Origin: DASVFB01 sp963815965 | GTDB lineage: Bacteria > Actinomycetota > Thermoleophilia > Gaiellales > Gaiellaceae | Length of the DNA: 64,000 bases | Assembly: GCA_963815965.1 (NCBI GenBank) | Contig: CAWFIT010000016.1 | Coordinates: forward strand, 1-64,000 | Direction: 5' to 3' | In this document: in pieces, positions 43,297 to 52,947 of the stretch | Numbering within the stretch: the stretch's first letter is position 1 | Layout: every line of letters begins with the position of its first letter | Position numbers and translations under genes: made by a program | The notes under the pieces: generated by a model | What the model was told of the DNA's origin: nothing | What the model saw: the letters and a program-made list of their open reading frames with translations, nothing else | Databases searched by the model: none

Positions 43297-44129
43297 GCGT
43301 CCGGTCGGACACGACCGCCGCGGGCGCGCAGGCGCGGAGAGCCGGCGAGGGCTTCGTCAACTCGCGGCTGTTCGCGATCCTCTCGCGCGCCGGCTTCGTG
43401 GCACGCGGCCTCATCTACGGGATCATCGGCGTACTGGCGCTCGACCTGGCCCTCGGGCGCGGCGGCAAGATCACGAACCAGCAGGGAGCGCTCCGCACCG
43501 TCGAACAGCACTCCTTCGGGCACCTGCTCCTCACCCTCCTTGCCGTCGGTCTCGGAGGCTACGCGCTCTGGCGCCTCTTCCGTGCTCTGCTCGGCCACGG
43601 TCCCGAGGGCGCCGACAGCGGCCTCGAGCGACTCGGCGCGCTCGGCAGCGGCATCGCGTACGGCGTGATCTGCGCAATCGCAGTCCAGATCCTCATGGGC
43701 TCGAGCGGCACGTCCGGCAAGGCAAGCAAGACGGCGAACGACGTCTTCGGCTGGCCGGCCGGCCGCTGGCTCGTCGGCATCGCGGGACTCGTGATGCTCG
43801 GAGTCGGCCTCTACCAACTCATCCGAGGCGTCCGCCGGAAGTTCCTCGACGACTCGAACACCCAGAAGATGTCGCGCCCGGTCAAGAAGTGGTTCACAGT
43901 CATAGGCACCCTCGGCCACGTCGCGCGCGCAGTCGTGTTCGGTCTCGTCGGCATCTTCCTCGTCAAGGCGTCGATCGACTACAAGGCGAACGAGGCGATC
44001 GGGCTCGACGGAGCGCTCGCGAAGCTCTACGACGGCGCCTACGGCTCCTGGCTGCTCGGCGTGCTGGCCGCAGGCCTCATCGCCTTCGCAGCTTTCTCCG
44101 TCATGGAAGCGCGCTACCGGCGCATTTAG
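43293..44129 (+). CDS. DUF1206 membrane protein
   Basis: 278 residues with six membrane helices arranged as three similar pairs: RAGFVARGLIYGIIGVLAL, GSGIAYGVICAIAVQILMG and TLGHVARAVVFGLVGIFLV. This 'G..AR..VYGLIG' triplication is the DUF1206 pattern. Function unknown; common in actinobacteria and cyanobacteria. It overlaps the lipid kinase gene by 4 bp and is probably co-expressed. Confidence 0.88.
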   Translation: MSVRSDTTAAGAQARRAGEGFVNSRLFAILSRAGFVARGLIYGIIGVLALDLALGRGGKITNQQGALRTVEQHSFGHLLLTLLAVGLGGYALWRLFRALLGHGPEGADSGLERLGALGSGIAYGVICAIAVQILMGSSGTSGKASKTANDVFGWPAGRWLVGIAGLVMLGVGLYQLIRGVRRKFLDDSNTQKMSRPVKKWFTVIGTLGHVARAVVFGLVGIFLVKASIDYKANEAIGLDGALAKLYDGAYGSWLLGVLAAGLIAFAAFSVMEARYRRI

Positions 44130-44196
44130 ACGATCGAGAAACGACACATGCTGAAAGGCCCCGGACTCTCATAACCCGCGTCCATGCGAGCGCAAC

Positions 44197-45853
44197 GTGA
44201 CCGAGCTCGTGCTCGGTCCCATGCTCCGGTATGCGGGGACCGAAAGCGCGACGTTCTGGGTCGAGACGAGCGCGCCCTGCGCGGTCGAGATCCTCGGCCA
44301 CAGCACCCGCACCTTCGCCGTCGAAGGCCATCACTACGCGCTTCTCCTCGTCGACGACCTCGAGCCGGGGACGGCAACCCCCTACGACGTGCGCCTGGAC
44401 GGCATCACGGTCTGGCCGCCGGAGGACGGACGACCGAGATCGGTTGTCCGCACCCGGGCGAACCAGCGGCAGTCGCGGCTCGTGTTCGGCTCCTGCCGCC
44501 TCGGTTCGCCCCAGCCGACCGAGTTCGCGACGCAGTGGCCTGAGGACCTTCAAGAGTCGGGCATCGATGCACTCTGGACGTACGCGAAGCAACTCCAACG
44601 GGGCGAGAGCGAGTGGCCCGACGCGGTCCTGCTGCTCGGTGACCAGGTCTACGCAGATGAAGTCTCCCCGGCGACACTCGACTTCATTCGCAGCAGGCGC
44701 GACACCGATCAGCCGCCCGGCGAACAGATCGCCGACTTCGAGGAGTACACCCGCCTCTACCGCGAATCGTGGTCGGACCCCGACATCCGCTGGCTGCTCT
44801 CCACTGTGCCGACCACGATGATCTTCGACGACCACGACGTTCACGACGACTGGAACATCTCCTGGGCCTGGGTGCAAGAAATGCGTGAGCAGGCGTGGTG
44901 GGAAGCGCGCATCACCGGCGCTTTCATGGCGTACTGGATCTACCAGCACCTCGGAAACCTCTCGCCGCCGGAGCTCGCAGAGGAACGGATGCTCGAGCTC
45001 GTCAAGCAAGACGAGGACGCCGGCCCGCGTCTCCGTCGGGCCGCTCATAGGTGGGACCGGGAGTCGGCGGCGAGCCGCTGGGCCTATTACCGCGACTTCG
45101 GCGACACGCGCCTACTCGTGCTCGACTCGCGCGCGGCGCGCGTGCTTGCAGACGGACACCGCGAGATGATCGACGAGGAGGAATGGAACTGGATCGTCAA
45201 CCACTCCGTCGGCCAATTCGACCACATAATCATCGCGAGCACGCTCCCAGTCTTCATGCCGCACGGCATCCACTACCTCCAGGCCTGGAACGAGGCCCTC
45301 TGCGCAGGGCGCTGGGGCAAGAACATGGCCGCTCTGAGCGAGCGTCTCCGGCGAGCGGTCGACCTCGAGCATTGGCCGGCGTTCAATCGATCGTTCGAGC
45401 GTCTCTGCGACTGGCTGCGCCAGATCGGAAAGGGCGCTGGAGACGGCCCTGCCCCGGCATCGATCCTGTTGCTCGGCGGGGACGTGCACTGCGCCTACGT
45501 GTCCGAGGTCGACCTGAGAACGAGTGACCGTGCGTGCGGCGTGTTCCAGCTCACGTGCTCGCCCTTCCGCAATCCGCTCTCGCCGAAGGAGAGGCGCATC
45601 GTCCGCGCAACGGCGTCTCGCGCCTCCGCGCATCGTCTTCAGCGCGCTCTCACGCCTCGCGGGTGTCGCCGCCCCTTCGGCCGAGTGGCAGCGCCTGCGC
45701 AGGGAGACGTTCGACAACTCGATCGGAGAGCTCGTGCTCATCGAGCGCGAGGCAAGCGTCACGATCCGGCGCAGCCCGAGAGAGGGAGAAGACGTCGAGC
45801 GGCTTGTCGAGTTGCACACCACCCAACTCACGAATACATCCCCTCCGCAGTGA
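44197..45853 (+). pseudogene. PhoD-like alkaline phosphatase/metallophosphatase, single +1 frameshift
   Basis: A beta-sandwich N-terminal domain (TESATFWVETSAPCAVEI) is followed by the PhoD-like catalytic domain: FGSCR, LLLGDQVYADEV, MIFDDHDVHDDWN (metal site), YRDFGDTRLLVLDSR, STLPVFMPHG and LLGGDVHCAYVSEV (metal His). Length and motifs are those of PhoD-like phosphodiesterases, but without a Tat signal, so probably cytoplasmic. Around 45615 the frame slips by one base; the continuation LAPPRIVFSALSRLAGV to RLVELHTTQLTNTSPPQ lies in another frame and stops at 45853. It starts at GTG 44197. The catalytic half is intact. Confidence 0.82.
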
Positions 45854-45879
45854 GTCGATTCCGGAGAGCAGGCAGGTGG

Positions 45880-46578
45880 CTACCCGCGGAGGCCGCGAAT
45901 GCCCTTGCCCGCGAACCAGATTGCGAGCAGGACGGCGACGACCGCGAGAGCAACTTCCTGGTTTCGCGCGATCCACTCGCGGATCCGCTGGAGGCCGATC
46001 GACGCATGCTTCGGCAGCACGTAGGCGTAGAGGATCAGCGTTCCCTGTACCGACATGGTGATCAGGGTGAAGACTCCGAAGACGGCGATCGATTCCCCTC
46101 TGGAGAGGTTCGCGCGCAGGGTGTCGACGCCCGCGGCGATGACGAGCGTCGTGTTGATCCAGAACGCCCCGATCAGGAATGCCCATAGGGGACGCAGCGT
46201 TCCGATCCGGGTCATCCATCCGGGCTCTTTCCGAAGCTTCCCGGTGCGAGCAGGACGCCGCGCCCAGAACCGCGCCGCGGCGATGAGCAGCAGCACACCG
46301 AGCAAGACCTGGACGACGCACGCCACAGCCGTCGGCGTGCTCTCGGGCGAGAAGTCGTACCCACCGAGGAAGAAGACGATCACGACACCGATCGCAATGG
46401 TCGACAGCGTCCAGCCGGCAAGCCACGCCACCGCGTTCGTCGGCCGGTCCGAGGCAAGCATCAGGATCACCGCGACGATCGCCCACGGCGAGAGGGCGCA
46501 TACGACCCCGAGCGGAAGCAACTGGCGGAAGAGGTCGCCGATACGTCGAGTATCACGACTCGGTGGAATGCGACCCAC
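45880..46578 (-). CDS. SfLAP/GAP-like membrane protein
   Basis: 232 residues, six membrane helices: LLPLGVVCALSPWAIVAVIL, NAVAWLAGWTLSTIAIGVVI, VVQVLLGVLLLIAAARFWA, PLWAFLIGAFWINTTLVIAA and others. The pattern 'LG.ALSP.AI....ML.S.RP..NA..fl.GW' with a basic mid-loop is that of the sulfolipid-addressing (SfLAP/GAP) family implicated in lipid export in mycobacteria. It converges with the PhoD-like gene, 26 bp apart. Confidence 0.78.
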   Translation of the reverse strand: MGRIPPSRDTRRIGDLFRQLLPLGVVCALSPWAIVAVILMLASDRPTNAVAWLAGWTLSTIAIGVVIVFFLGGYDFSPESTPTAVACVVQVLLGVLLLIAAARFWARRPARTGKLRKEPGWMTRIGTLRPLWAFLIGAFWINTTLVIAAGVDTLRANLSRGESIAVFGVFTLITMSVQGTLILYAYVLPKHASIGLQRIREWIARNQEVALAVVAVLLAIWFAGKGIRGLRG

Positions 46579-46689
46579 GACCTCGGCGCCGTGGCGGCGT
46601 ACGCGGCGGGCGTGCGCGCGTTGAAAGGGTTACTCGAGAGCATCGGCTCCACGGAGCCGGATGGGGCCGGGAGGATTCGAACTGGTCGC

Positions 46690-46965
46690 TGGTGGAACCT
46701 CGGCTCCCGCTGGCTGCCGGGGCCTCGACGCGGTCGGCGGAGAAGCGCTCGTGGACGAAGCGCACGACCATCGCGCCCTCGCCGACTGCGGTGGCGCGAC
46801 GTTTGACCGACCCCGAGCGAACATCGCCGATCGCGAAGACGCTGGGCATGCTCGTCTCGAGGATGCCCTCGGCACCGGCCCTGGCCCCTGCGGACGAAGC
46901 CGTCGTCGTCGAGCGCGACCGTGCCGCCGACCCAGTCGGTATGCGGTGCGGGGACCGGTTTCGAA
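46690..46965 (-). pseudogene. Remnant of a thioredoxin reductase-like flavoprotein C-terminus
   Basis: On the minus strand the frame reads HTDWVGGTVALDDDGFV, then after a one-base shift EGILETSMPSVFAIGDVRSGSVKRRATAVGEGAMVVRFVHERFSA (core motif SVFAIGDVRSGSVKR). This is the C-terminal FAD-binding end of thioredoxin reductases. No N-terminal FAD or CxxC part is present nearby. It is followed by a tRNA-like fragment (GGGAGGATTCGAAC at 46669) and lies in a gap of about 500 bp without other genes. Confidence 0.7.
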
Positions 46966-47085
46966 CCGCTTCGCGCCGAAAACGCTCGCGACCCTGAGCT
47001 TCCAGGTTTCCGCATGATGGGGTAAGGGCGGCTCGCGCCGCCCGCCCCGGTTCTCCCTGCGCAAGGACCTATTCGTGGAGCAAGA

Positions 47086-47637
47086 TCACGTACGGACGAT
47101 CCGGAAGTAGGCGATTTGGCCTCTTTTCGCCCACGCCTGCAGCGAGCTTCTCGAGGCCTTGGTAAGCGTCCACACCGCGTAACCGCCCGAGTTTTTGCGG
47201 GTCGCGGCCTTATACAACTTCTTGACCTGCGACTGAGGGGCTCCGACGCGCAGACCCTTGTCCGTCCTCCATGTCGATCCGGCAAGCGTCGCCTCGCCGA
47301 CTTTCGCTCGGCTGAACCTGACGCAGGCCCTCGTCCACTTCGAATACGGAAGCGTCCGGTACCAGTTGAGGCTCACGCCGTTTGTCCAGCGGGCTGTGCA
47401 CGTCGTGCCGCTCTGGCTCGACGCCTTCGGGAAGCCGAAGATACGACGGGCCGCGGCCCAGGGCGCGCCGACCTTGTAGCCGTCGATGCTCCGGGTCCCG
47501 GTGATGACGTTCGAACTGGAAGGCCTCGCGGACGACGCCGAAGCGAACCCGAATGCCATTAGTGCCATACCCGCAACGGCCAGCGTGGTTGCGAGCTTTC
47601 TGTTCAATCCCCTCGCACCTGCGAGCGTTGCTTTCAT
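47086..47637 (-). CDS. Secreted protein of unknown function
   Basis: 183 residues with a signal peptide (ATTLAVAGMALMAFGFASASS), then a domain with VGAPWAAARRIFGFPKAS and, later, GLRVGAPQSQVKKLYKAA. The two similar 'VGAP...k...' motifs suggest a duplicated module like secreted actinobacterial proteins. Two cysteines (TTCTARW, RACVRFS) may pair. The ATG has AAAGG upstream. Family not recognised. Confidence 0.65.
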   Translation of the reverse strand: MKATLAGARGLNRKLATTLAVAGMALMAFGFASASSARPSSSNVITGTRSIDGYKVGAPWAAARRIFGFPKASSQSGTTCTARWTNGVSLNWYRTLPYSKWTRACVRFSRAKVGEATLAGSTWRTDKGLRVGAPQSQVKKLYKAATRKNSGGYAVWTLTKASRSSLQAWAKRGQIAYFRIVRT

Positions 47638-47698
47638 GTCCTGAACCTTTCTTGAATGGCATTTCCTTGAGCGCGCGGTGATCGCGTGCCGTGAAGGT

Positions 47699-47732
47699 AC
47701 AGGTGAGGAGGCCCGGAGGCCTCCTCACCTGT
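47699..47732 (-). terminator. 15-bp perfect hairpin after the DUF11 gene
   Basis: Stem ACAGGTGAGGAGGCC / GGCCTCCTCACCTGT around a 4-base loop, 24 bp past the stop at 47757. No U-run follows; similar in form to the hairpin at 31700. Confidence 0.65.
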
Positions 47733-47756
47733 CTTACACGTTCCTCCTGTCTCCGT

Positions 47757-50700
47757 CTACTTCGGAGTGAGGAGGATCGACTCCGTCGAGCCCGCGACGT
47801 TCTGGGTCGCGAACGTGTAGGTGTACGTGATCGGAGTTGTCGCTGCCCCGACGACGCTACCCGTCGAGTACTTGATCCCGTAGAAGAAGGTGTGCGTCCA
47901 GGATCCGGCGTCGAAGGACACAATCACGCTTCCGTTCGCTCCCGGGCTGACAGTCGCCCCGGTCACCTTGTTGCAGTTGGCGTCGTAGACGAAACTGCCG
48001 CTTGCAATGGTGAAGTAGTGGCTGTCGAAGCTCGGACTGATCGTCTGGGTGAACGTGAACGTCGACTGCCCGCTTGCCGTAACCGTGTTCCAGTAGAAGA
48101 ACACGCCCGGGTTGACCTGGCTGATCGCGCCGTTCCTGAGCGAGTACTGGACCTGCCCCAGCGTGACGGCCGTCCCGTCCATGAACTGCTGGCAGGTCGT
48201 GCCCGTCTCCGTGATCTGCGAGGACCGCGGGCAGATGCCGTGATCGACGCCGACGCGCTGTCGGAGCCGTCGTTGCTCGTCGTCACGTTGCCCGTGTTGT
48301 TGACCGTCCCGCAGGTCGCCGTTGTCGTCGGGCTGCTGATGTGCACGGTTGCGCTCGCGCCCGATGCGAGGTCACCGATGTTGCAGGTAAGGACCCCGCT
48401 CGAGATCAAGCAGGTGGCCGCGGCCGTCCCGCCGTCGACAGTCCAGCTCAGGCCGGCATTGGTCGGCAGCGTGTCGGTCAGGACGACGCCGTGCGCAGTT
48501 CCGGGCCCGCTGTTGCTGCACCGTGAGCAAGAACCCGATGTTCGTGCCCGGCGTTGACCGGCGAGCTGATGATCCGGTGTCTTCGTGATGTGGATGCAGG
48601 TCGGAGCGCTGGCAGGCCTCCTGGGCGGAGGCGTCGCCTGTCCCGTCGTTGGTGGTGGTGAAGGTGGCGGTGTTGTTGTAGACGCCGCAGTTCGCGAACG
48701 AGGTGGTCGCGGTCACGTGCACCGAGATCTCCTCGCCCGAGGCGAGCGTCTTGGGGCCACAGGTCAGCACCTGGCTGCCTGCGGCACCGCTGATCGAGCA
48801 GTCCGGGTTGTCCGGGCTCTCCGACCAGGTCACCGTCCCGACCGTGCCACCGGGCAGCGGGTCGTTGATCGCGGCGCCGGTCGCGGTACCCGGCCCGTTG
48901 TTGTGCAACGTGATCGTGAACCCGATCTGGTCACCGGCGTTGACCGGCAGCTGATGATCCGGTGTCTTCGTCAGATGCAGGTCCGGCTTCAGACACGTCG
49001 CCGAGGCCGACGCCTGGCCGGTGCCGGCATTCGTGCTCGTGAAGGTGGCCGTGTTGTCGTACTGGCCACATGCCGCGAACGACGTCGTCGCGGTGAGGTG
49101 CACAGCGATCGACGAGCCCACCGCCAGCGACTGTGGCCCACAGTGCAGCACCTGGCTGCCGTCGGCGCCCGTCAGCGTGCAGGCAGGCGAAGCGCCGCTC
49201 TGCGACGCGATCGACCAATGCACCGGCGTCGGGGTCGGCGTACCAGTGCCGCCCGGCAGGTTGTCATTGATCTCCACTCCGGTCGCTGCGCTCTGCCCGT
49301 CGTTGGTCAGATTGACTGCGAAGCCGATGGTGCCGCCCGCACTCACCGTCGACGGCTGATCGGCCGTCTTGGTGATCACGAGGTGCGGGTTCCCGATGGC
49401 GAAGCACTCGGTCGTCGAGCTGTCGCTCGCCGGAAGCGGATAGTCGGGAGGAGTACCCGTATCCACATATGTCGCCGTGAAGCAGTAGCGCCCGGCCGAC
49501 AACCCCGTGACGGTGTTCGAGGACACCGTCGCCGGATTGCTTGCGCCCGTCAGTGTCCCCGTTCCGGCCGACGTCGACCCACTAGCGTCGCACGCGGTCG
49601 ACCCGCCTGCCGTCTGATCGGTCGTCCGGCAGTAGGTGAACGCGACCGTGCCCACGGGATTCGGCGCGCTCCCGACGAGCGAGCTTCCCGTGACCGTGGC
49701 CTCGTCGTGGATCACCGTCGACGACGGCACCGGCGTCGAGTCGCTGAGCGTCGTCCCGTTCGCATCCTTGGGATGCGTCACCGTCGCCGCCGTGCAGGTG
49801 TTGAAGCTGCCCGAGGCGAAGTCCTTCAACTGCGCCGTCGTCTGCTGCGACGAGCGCGTCTCCGCCTGGAAGCGCGCGAAGCAGGGGAGCTGCGGGTTCC
49901 CGCCGAGGCTGAGGAGCTGCGTCAGGTCGGCTCCCACCTCGAGGAACTCGTTCGGCTGCAGCGCGGTGAGGGCCGTGTTCGACGGTGCCCACGGCGTCTG
50001 GATCGACGTCGTGTTCACCGCACCGCACGCCTGGTCGACGGTCGGATCATTCGATGCCCCGCTGCAGAAGTTCCCGTTGAACTTGAGCTCGAGCGGGTTC
50101 GTGGCCTGCGGCGTGCCCGGGTTCCACACGTAGACCTGCACGAGCGGGTTGTTGCCCCCACCCGTGAAGTTGCTCAGGATCAGGACGTCGCCGAAGTTGT
50201 GCGCACCGACGAACGTCGTGGTCGCCCCCGTCGAGGGGCAAGCGACCCGGCCCTGGAACAGCCAGAAGCCCATGAACGAGTCGCCGTTGTTCCTCAAGCG
50301 TTCCGCGGCCGCGGTGAGGATGACGTGCCCGGCGTCGGCCCCCGAACTCGGCGACCACAAGGACGCGTAGGCGTTGAGGATCTCGTCCTTCGGCGTCGGG
50401 TTGTTCACCGTGCCGCACTGCCACGTATTCACGTCATCGATGTCCTTGACGCTCGTGGCGAAGTACGACGCGTCCGGCTGCTGGTAGTCGGCGACGAAGT
50501 CCGCCTTGAGCAGCTGCGGGTTCACGAGCGTCTGATTACCGCTCGAGTCGAAGACGCCCGGGCCGCCCGGCCCGGAGGCCCAGTCGAACCCGCCGTTGTT
50601 CCCATTCGAGGCGGTGTCGTTCTGCACGTTGCCGTCCAGCTCGAACAAACACCCGAAATTGCTGGCGATCGGAGGACTCCCCGAAAGCGGACAGCCCGCG

Positions 50701-50798
50701 TTGTGCACCGCCATGCCGCTGGTCGGCACCAGTAGGAACGCCAACGCCGCCCCCAGCATCGTCAGCAGCAGTAGCGGTGTCTTACGGCGTATTGTCAT
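47757..50798 (-). pseudogene. Large secreted DUF11-repeat surface protein, frameshifted near the C-terminus
   Basis: From ATG 50798: signal peptide TPLLLLTMLGAALAFLLVPTS, a 270-residue N-terminal domain (GCLFELDGNVQNDT to CFARFQAET), a Ser/Thr-rich beta domain and then DUF11 repeats. The first starts HLVITKTADQPSTVSAGG and the second DLHLTKTPDHQLPVNAGDQ, each ending in a Cys-containing strand. A third begins near 48600 (HITKTPDHQL) but is cut by two or three shifts; its continuation GPGTAHGVVLTDTLPTNAG and CNIGDLASGASATVHIS lie in another frame. The final domain (QVQYSLRNGAISQVNPGVF to STESILLTPK) is again open to the stop. DUF11 proteins are wall-attached adhesins or fibres in actinobacteria; no sortase motif is seen. 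Intact, it would be about 1,000 residues. Confidence 0.78.
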
Positions 50799-51175
50799 GG
50801 CCGACCGCCTCTTGGCGTCGGCACGGTACAGCCCGCCATGTGCGTAGATGAACTCATCTTTTGCCTTCTCTCGTCGTAGTTGGCTGGACGTTCCTCGGCC
50901 TGCACGCGCGCAAAGCGCGGCGGCAGCAAACGGTGTCGTGCCCTCATACTCCCGTCCTCCTTCCCCCGGCAAATCCGCAATCCGAGCCGCTGGGATGGCT
51001 CGGATGCCCGCATCAAGCCTATGGGGGTAACACGGAGACGGGGATAGGCCAACAGCCCATTTTCTCCCTAGGGTGAAAAGCGCAGGACCCGGGTTGCGGC
51101 TACCCGGAATTTGATGTAAGTAGATCGTGTACGAAGATCTGGGACGGATCGAGTCCGGGGATGAAGGGGGGTGCG
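50799..51175. other. Divergent intergenic region, no gene recognised
   Basis: Between the DUF11 gene (minus) and the atypical regulator (plus). A short inverted repeat CCGAGCC/GGCTCGG lies near 50985. It is likely to hold promoters of both genes, but I cannot define them. I looked for c-di-GMP, c-di-AMP and RNase P-like RNA patterns and found none convincing. Confidence 0.4.
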
Positions 51176-51853
51176 ATGAAGCGGGCTCCGGTACCAGTGA
51201 AACGGGCTGGAGCGATTGTGATCGCCGAGAACAACGAGCGATCCTCTGCGGAAATCGCAGCAGCGCTGCAACGGACGGGCTATTCGACGGTGGAGGTGAC
51301 GACGGGCGCCGAGGCGCTCGAGCTGGCGCGCGGCGAAGGCGTGGAACTCCTCGTGCTCGAGGTGACACTGCCGGACATGACGGGCTACGAGGTCTGCAGC
51401 CTCCTCCGAGACGAGGGCGACGAGGTGCCGATCTTCTTCCTGTCGGGCACGCATATCGAGTCTGCCGACCGCGTTGCCGGCCTCCTGCTCGGCGCGGACG
51501 ATTTCCTCGCGAAGCCGGTCGACCCCAACGAACTCGTCGCCCGCGCACGCCGCCATGTCAAGCGGCGGGTGCAGACGCCGCGCATCACCGAAGGAGCGCA
51601 CTCGACTGTCACGAGCCGCGAGGCAGAGATCCTCGAGTTCCTCGCGCGCGGCGAGACGCCCAAGGTGATCGCGCGGGAGCTCTCGATCAGTCCGAAGACG
51701 GTCGGGACGCATATCCAGAACCTGTTCGGAAAGCTCGACGTGCACAGCCGCGCCCAGCTCGTAGCGCGGGCGTACATGCTCGGTCTCGTAGAGCCTGGCG
51801 CCGAAGAGGTAATGCCGCGGCTCGCTGAAAGACGCGTCGGCGATAGACGCTAA
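51176..51853 (+). CDS. LuxR-family response regulator with atypical receiver
   Basis: 225 residues from ATG 51176 (AAGGGGGG upstream). The receiver fold is complete (AGAIVIAENN, LLVLEVTLPDMTGYEV, FFLSGTH, FLAKPVDP). The phosphorylation site carries Glu62 instead of Asp, and the acidic pocket is Glu18-Asn19 rather than two acids; the conserved Lys113 is kept. The LuxR helix-turn-helix follows: TSREAEILEFLARGETPKVIA and SPKTVGTHIQNLFGKLDVHSR (split: KTVGTHIQNLFGKL). Glu at the phosphosite often mimics the active state, so it is probably phosphorylation-independent. No kinase is adjacent. It may control the secreted proteins on both sides. Confidence 0.9.
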   Translation: MKRAPVPVKRAGAIVIAENNERSSAEIAAALQRTGYSTVEVTTGAEALELARGEGVELLVLEVTLPDMTGYEVCSLLRDEGDEVPIFFLSGTHIESADRVAGLLLGADDFLAKPVDPNELVARARRHVKRRVQTPRITEGAHSTVTSREAEILEFLARGETPKVIARELSISPKTVGTHIQNLFGKLDVHSRAQLVARAYMLGLVEPGAEEVMPRLAERRVGDRR

Positions 51854-52190
51854 CCAGCGCCAGGGGTCCGAGCGGCGCGGCGATGCGATCAGCCGTGACG
51901 TGGATGTATAACCGACTCGACCCGGCCGCGGCGTCCACTCGCGCTGGCGCCTTCGCCGTCTCGAAATCCCGGCGCGCAGCCAGCACTCGCGCATTCTCCC
52001 GAACGCTGATCACTCGTCCAAGGGATCGCGTGCGCCCGGACTTCTAACGATCTAAGTCCCGTCCAGTCCAGTCAACGGCGCTTGGGTCACGCCACGAACT
52101 CTCGAGGTCTGGGCCGACGTAGTCGACAGGCAGCGCGCGTGTTCAGTGACCGTCGGCAGGCCGCCGGAACTGCACCGAAAGGAAGACAAC
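51854..52190. other. Intergenic, no gene recognised
   Basis: About 337 bp upstream of a small secreted protein gene. One short open frame (MRSAVTWMYNRLDPAAAS) shows no coding features. Confidence 0.4.
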
Positions 52191-52589
52191 ATGAACAAGA
52201 GATCGATTCCCGTGTTCCTCGCAGTGGCTGTGGTGTTGATTACCGCAGTTTCCGCATCAGCGGCCAAGTCGAGCATCAGCCTCGTCATGCCGAACGCATC
52301 GGCCGCCATCGGGTCCACGACTCCGAAGTACGCCGATCAGGTCACCTTTTCGGTTACGACGACGGCCGGTTTTCCGTGGGTCGATACAACGTGTTCCCAG
52401 GGCGGCCAGGTCGTGTACGAGCAGTGGGCCGGATTCTTCGACAGCTATGCCGGGAGCAAAATGTTCACCCTCGGGCCGACGCAACTCTGGACCGGTGGTG
52501 CCGCGAGCTGTACGGCAACGCTCGTGAGCTTCGACAGAAACGGACGGCCGTCGAAGCTCGCATCGACGAGCTTTACGGTCGCGGGCTGA
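52191..52589 (+). CDS. Small secreted protein of unknown function
   Basis: 132 residues from ATG 52191 (AAAGGAAG upstream). Signal peptide IPVFLAVAVVLITAVSASA, then a compact beta-rich domain with KYADQVTFSVTTTAGFPWVD, CSQGGQVVYEQWAGFF and a closing LVSFDRNGRPSKLASTSFTV. Two Cys may pair. The strand pattern resembles a single Ig-like domain. Family unknown. Confidence 0.65.
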   Translation: MNKRSIPVFLAVAVVLITAVSASAAKSSISLVMPNASAAIGSTTPKYADQVTFSVTTTAGFPWVDTTCSQGGQVVYEQWAGFFDSYAGSKMFTLGPTQLWTGGAASCTATLVSFDRNGRPSKLASTSFTVAG

Positions 52590-52947
52590 TAGCGGCTGAA
52601 CGTGATTCCGCGAGGAGGGACGGACAACGCGTCCCTTCTCGCGGAGTCGATCGCGCCGTCGGTCCGGAGAGGAGGACTCGATGGGAGCCGCCTGAGCCGA
52701 CTGGCCTCGCTCGCAGATCAGATACCTCGTTCACTTCGACGACGGCGCAAGTGGCATGTGCTACCCGCGTCTTCCCCCAGCCGTGCACCGGATCAACATC
52801 GACGTACGCCGCCCATGATCTCGCCGATCGGATTCCGGCACCTACACGCTGCGCTTCGTTGCCAGTGGGGGATGTACTGAGGACTTTCCCGACCGGCGCC
52901 TTCGGGGCATCGGGCCCGGCATGCGCGGGCGCTGTCGGCCGCGCCGC
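52590..52947. other. Intergenic, possible coding remnant
   Basis: Between the small secreted protein (plus) and the copper oxidase (minus, converging). Short plus-strand pieces (YLVHFDDGASGMCYPRLPP, SGTYTLRFVASGGC) look like an Ig-type domain but are interrupted. I cannot support a gene. Confidence 0.3.

Noticed and set aside
48585..50735. 716-codon open frame opposite the DUF11 gene
   Set aside because: Arg-rich antisense reading of a repeat protein, with no start signal or motif.
50799..51175. Riboswitch or structured RNA upstream of the DUF11 gene
   Set aside because: Compared by eye with c-di-GMP, c-di-AMP and RNase P patterns; conserved cores are missing.
51881..52050. Short open frame MRSAVTWMYNRLDP
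   Set aside because: No ribosome site, no conserved features, Arg/Ser/Ala-rich as expected by chance.
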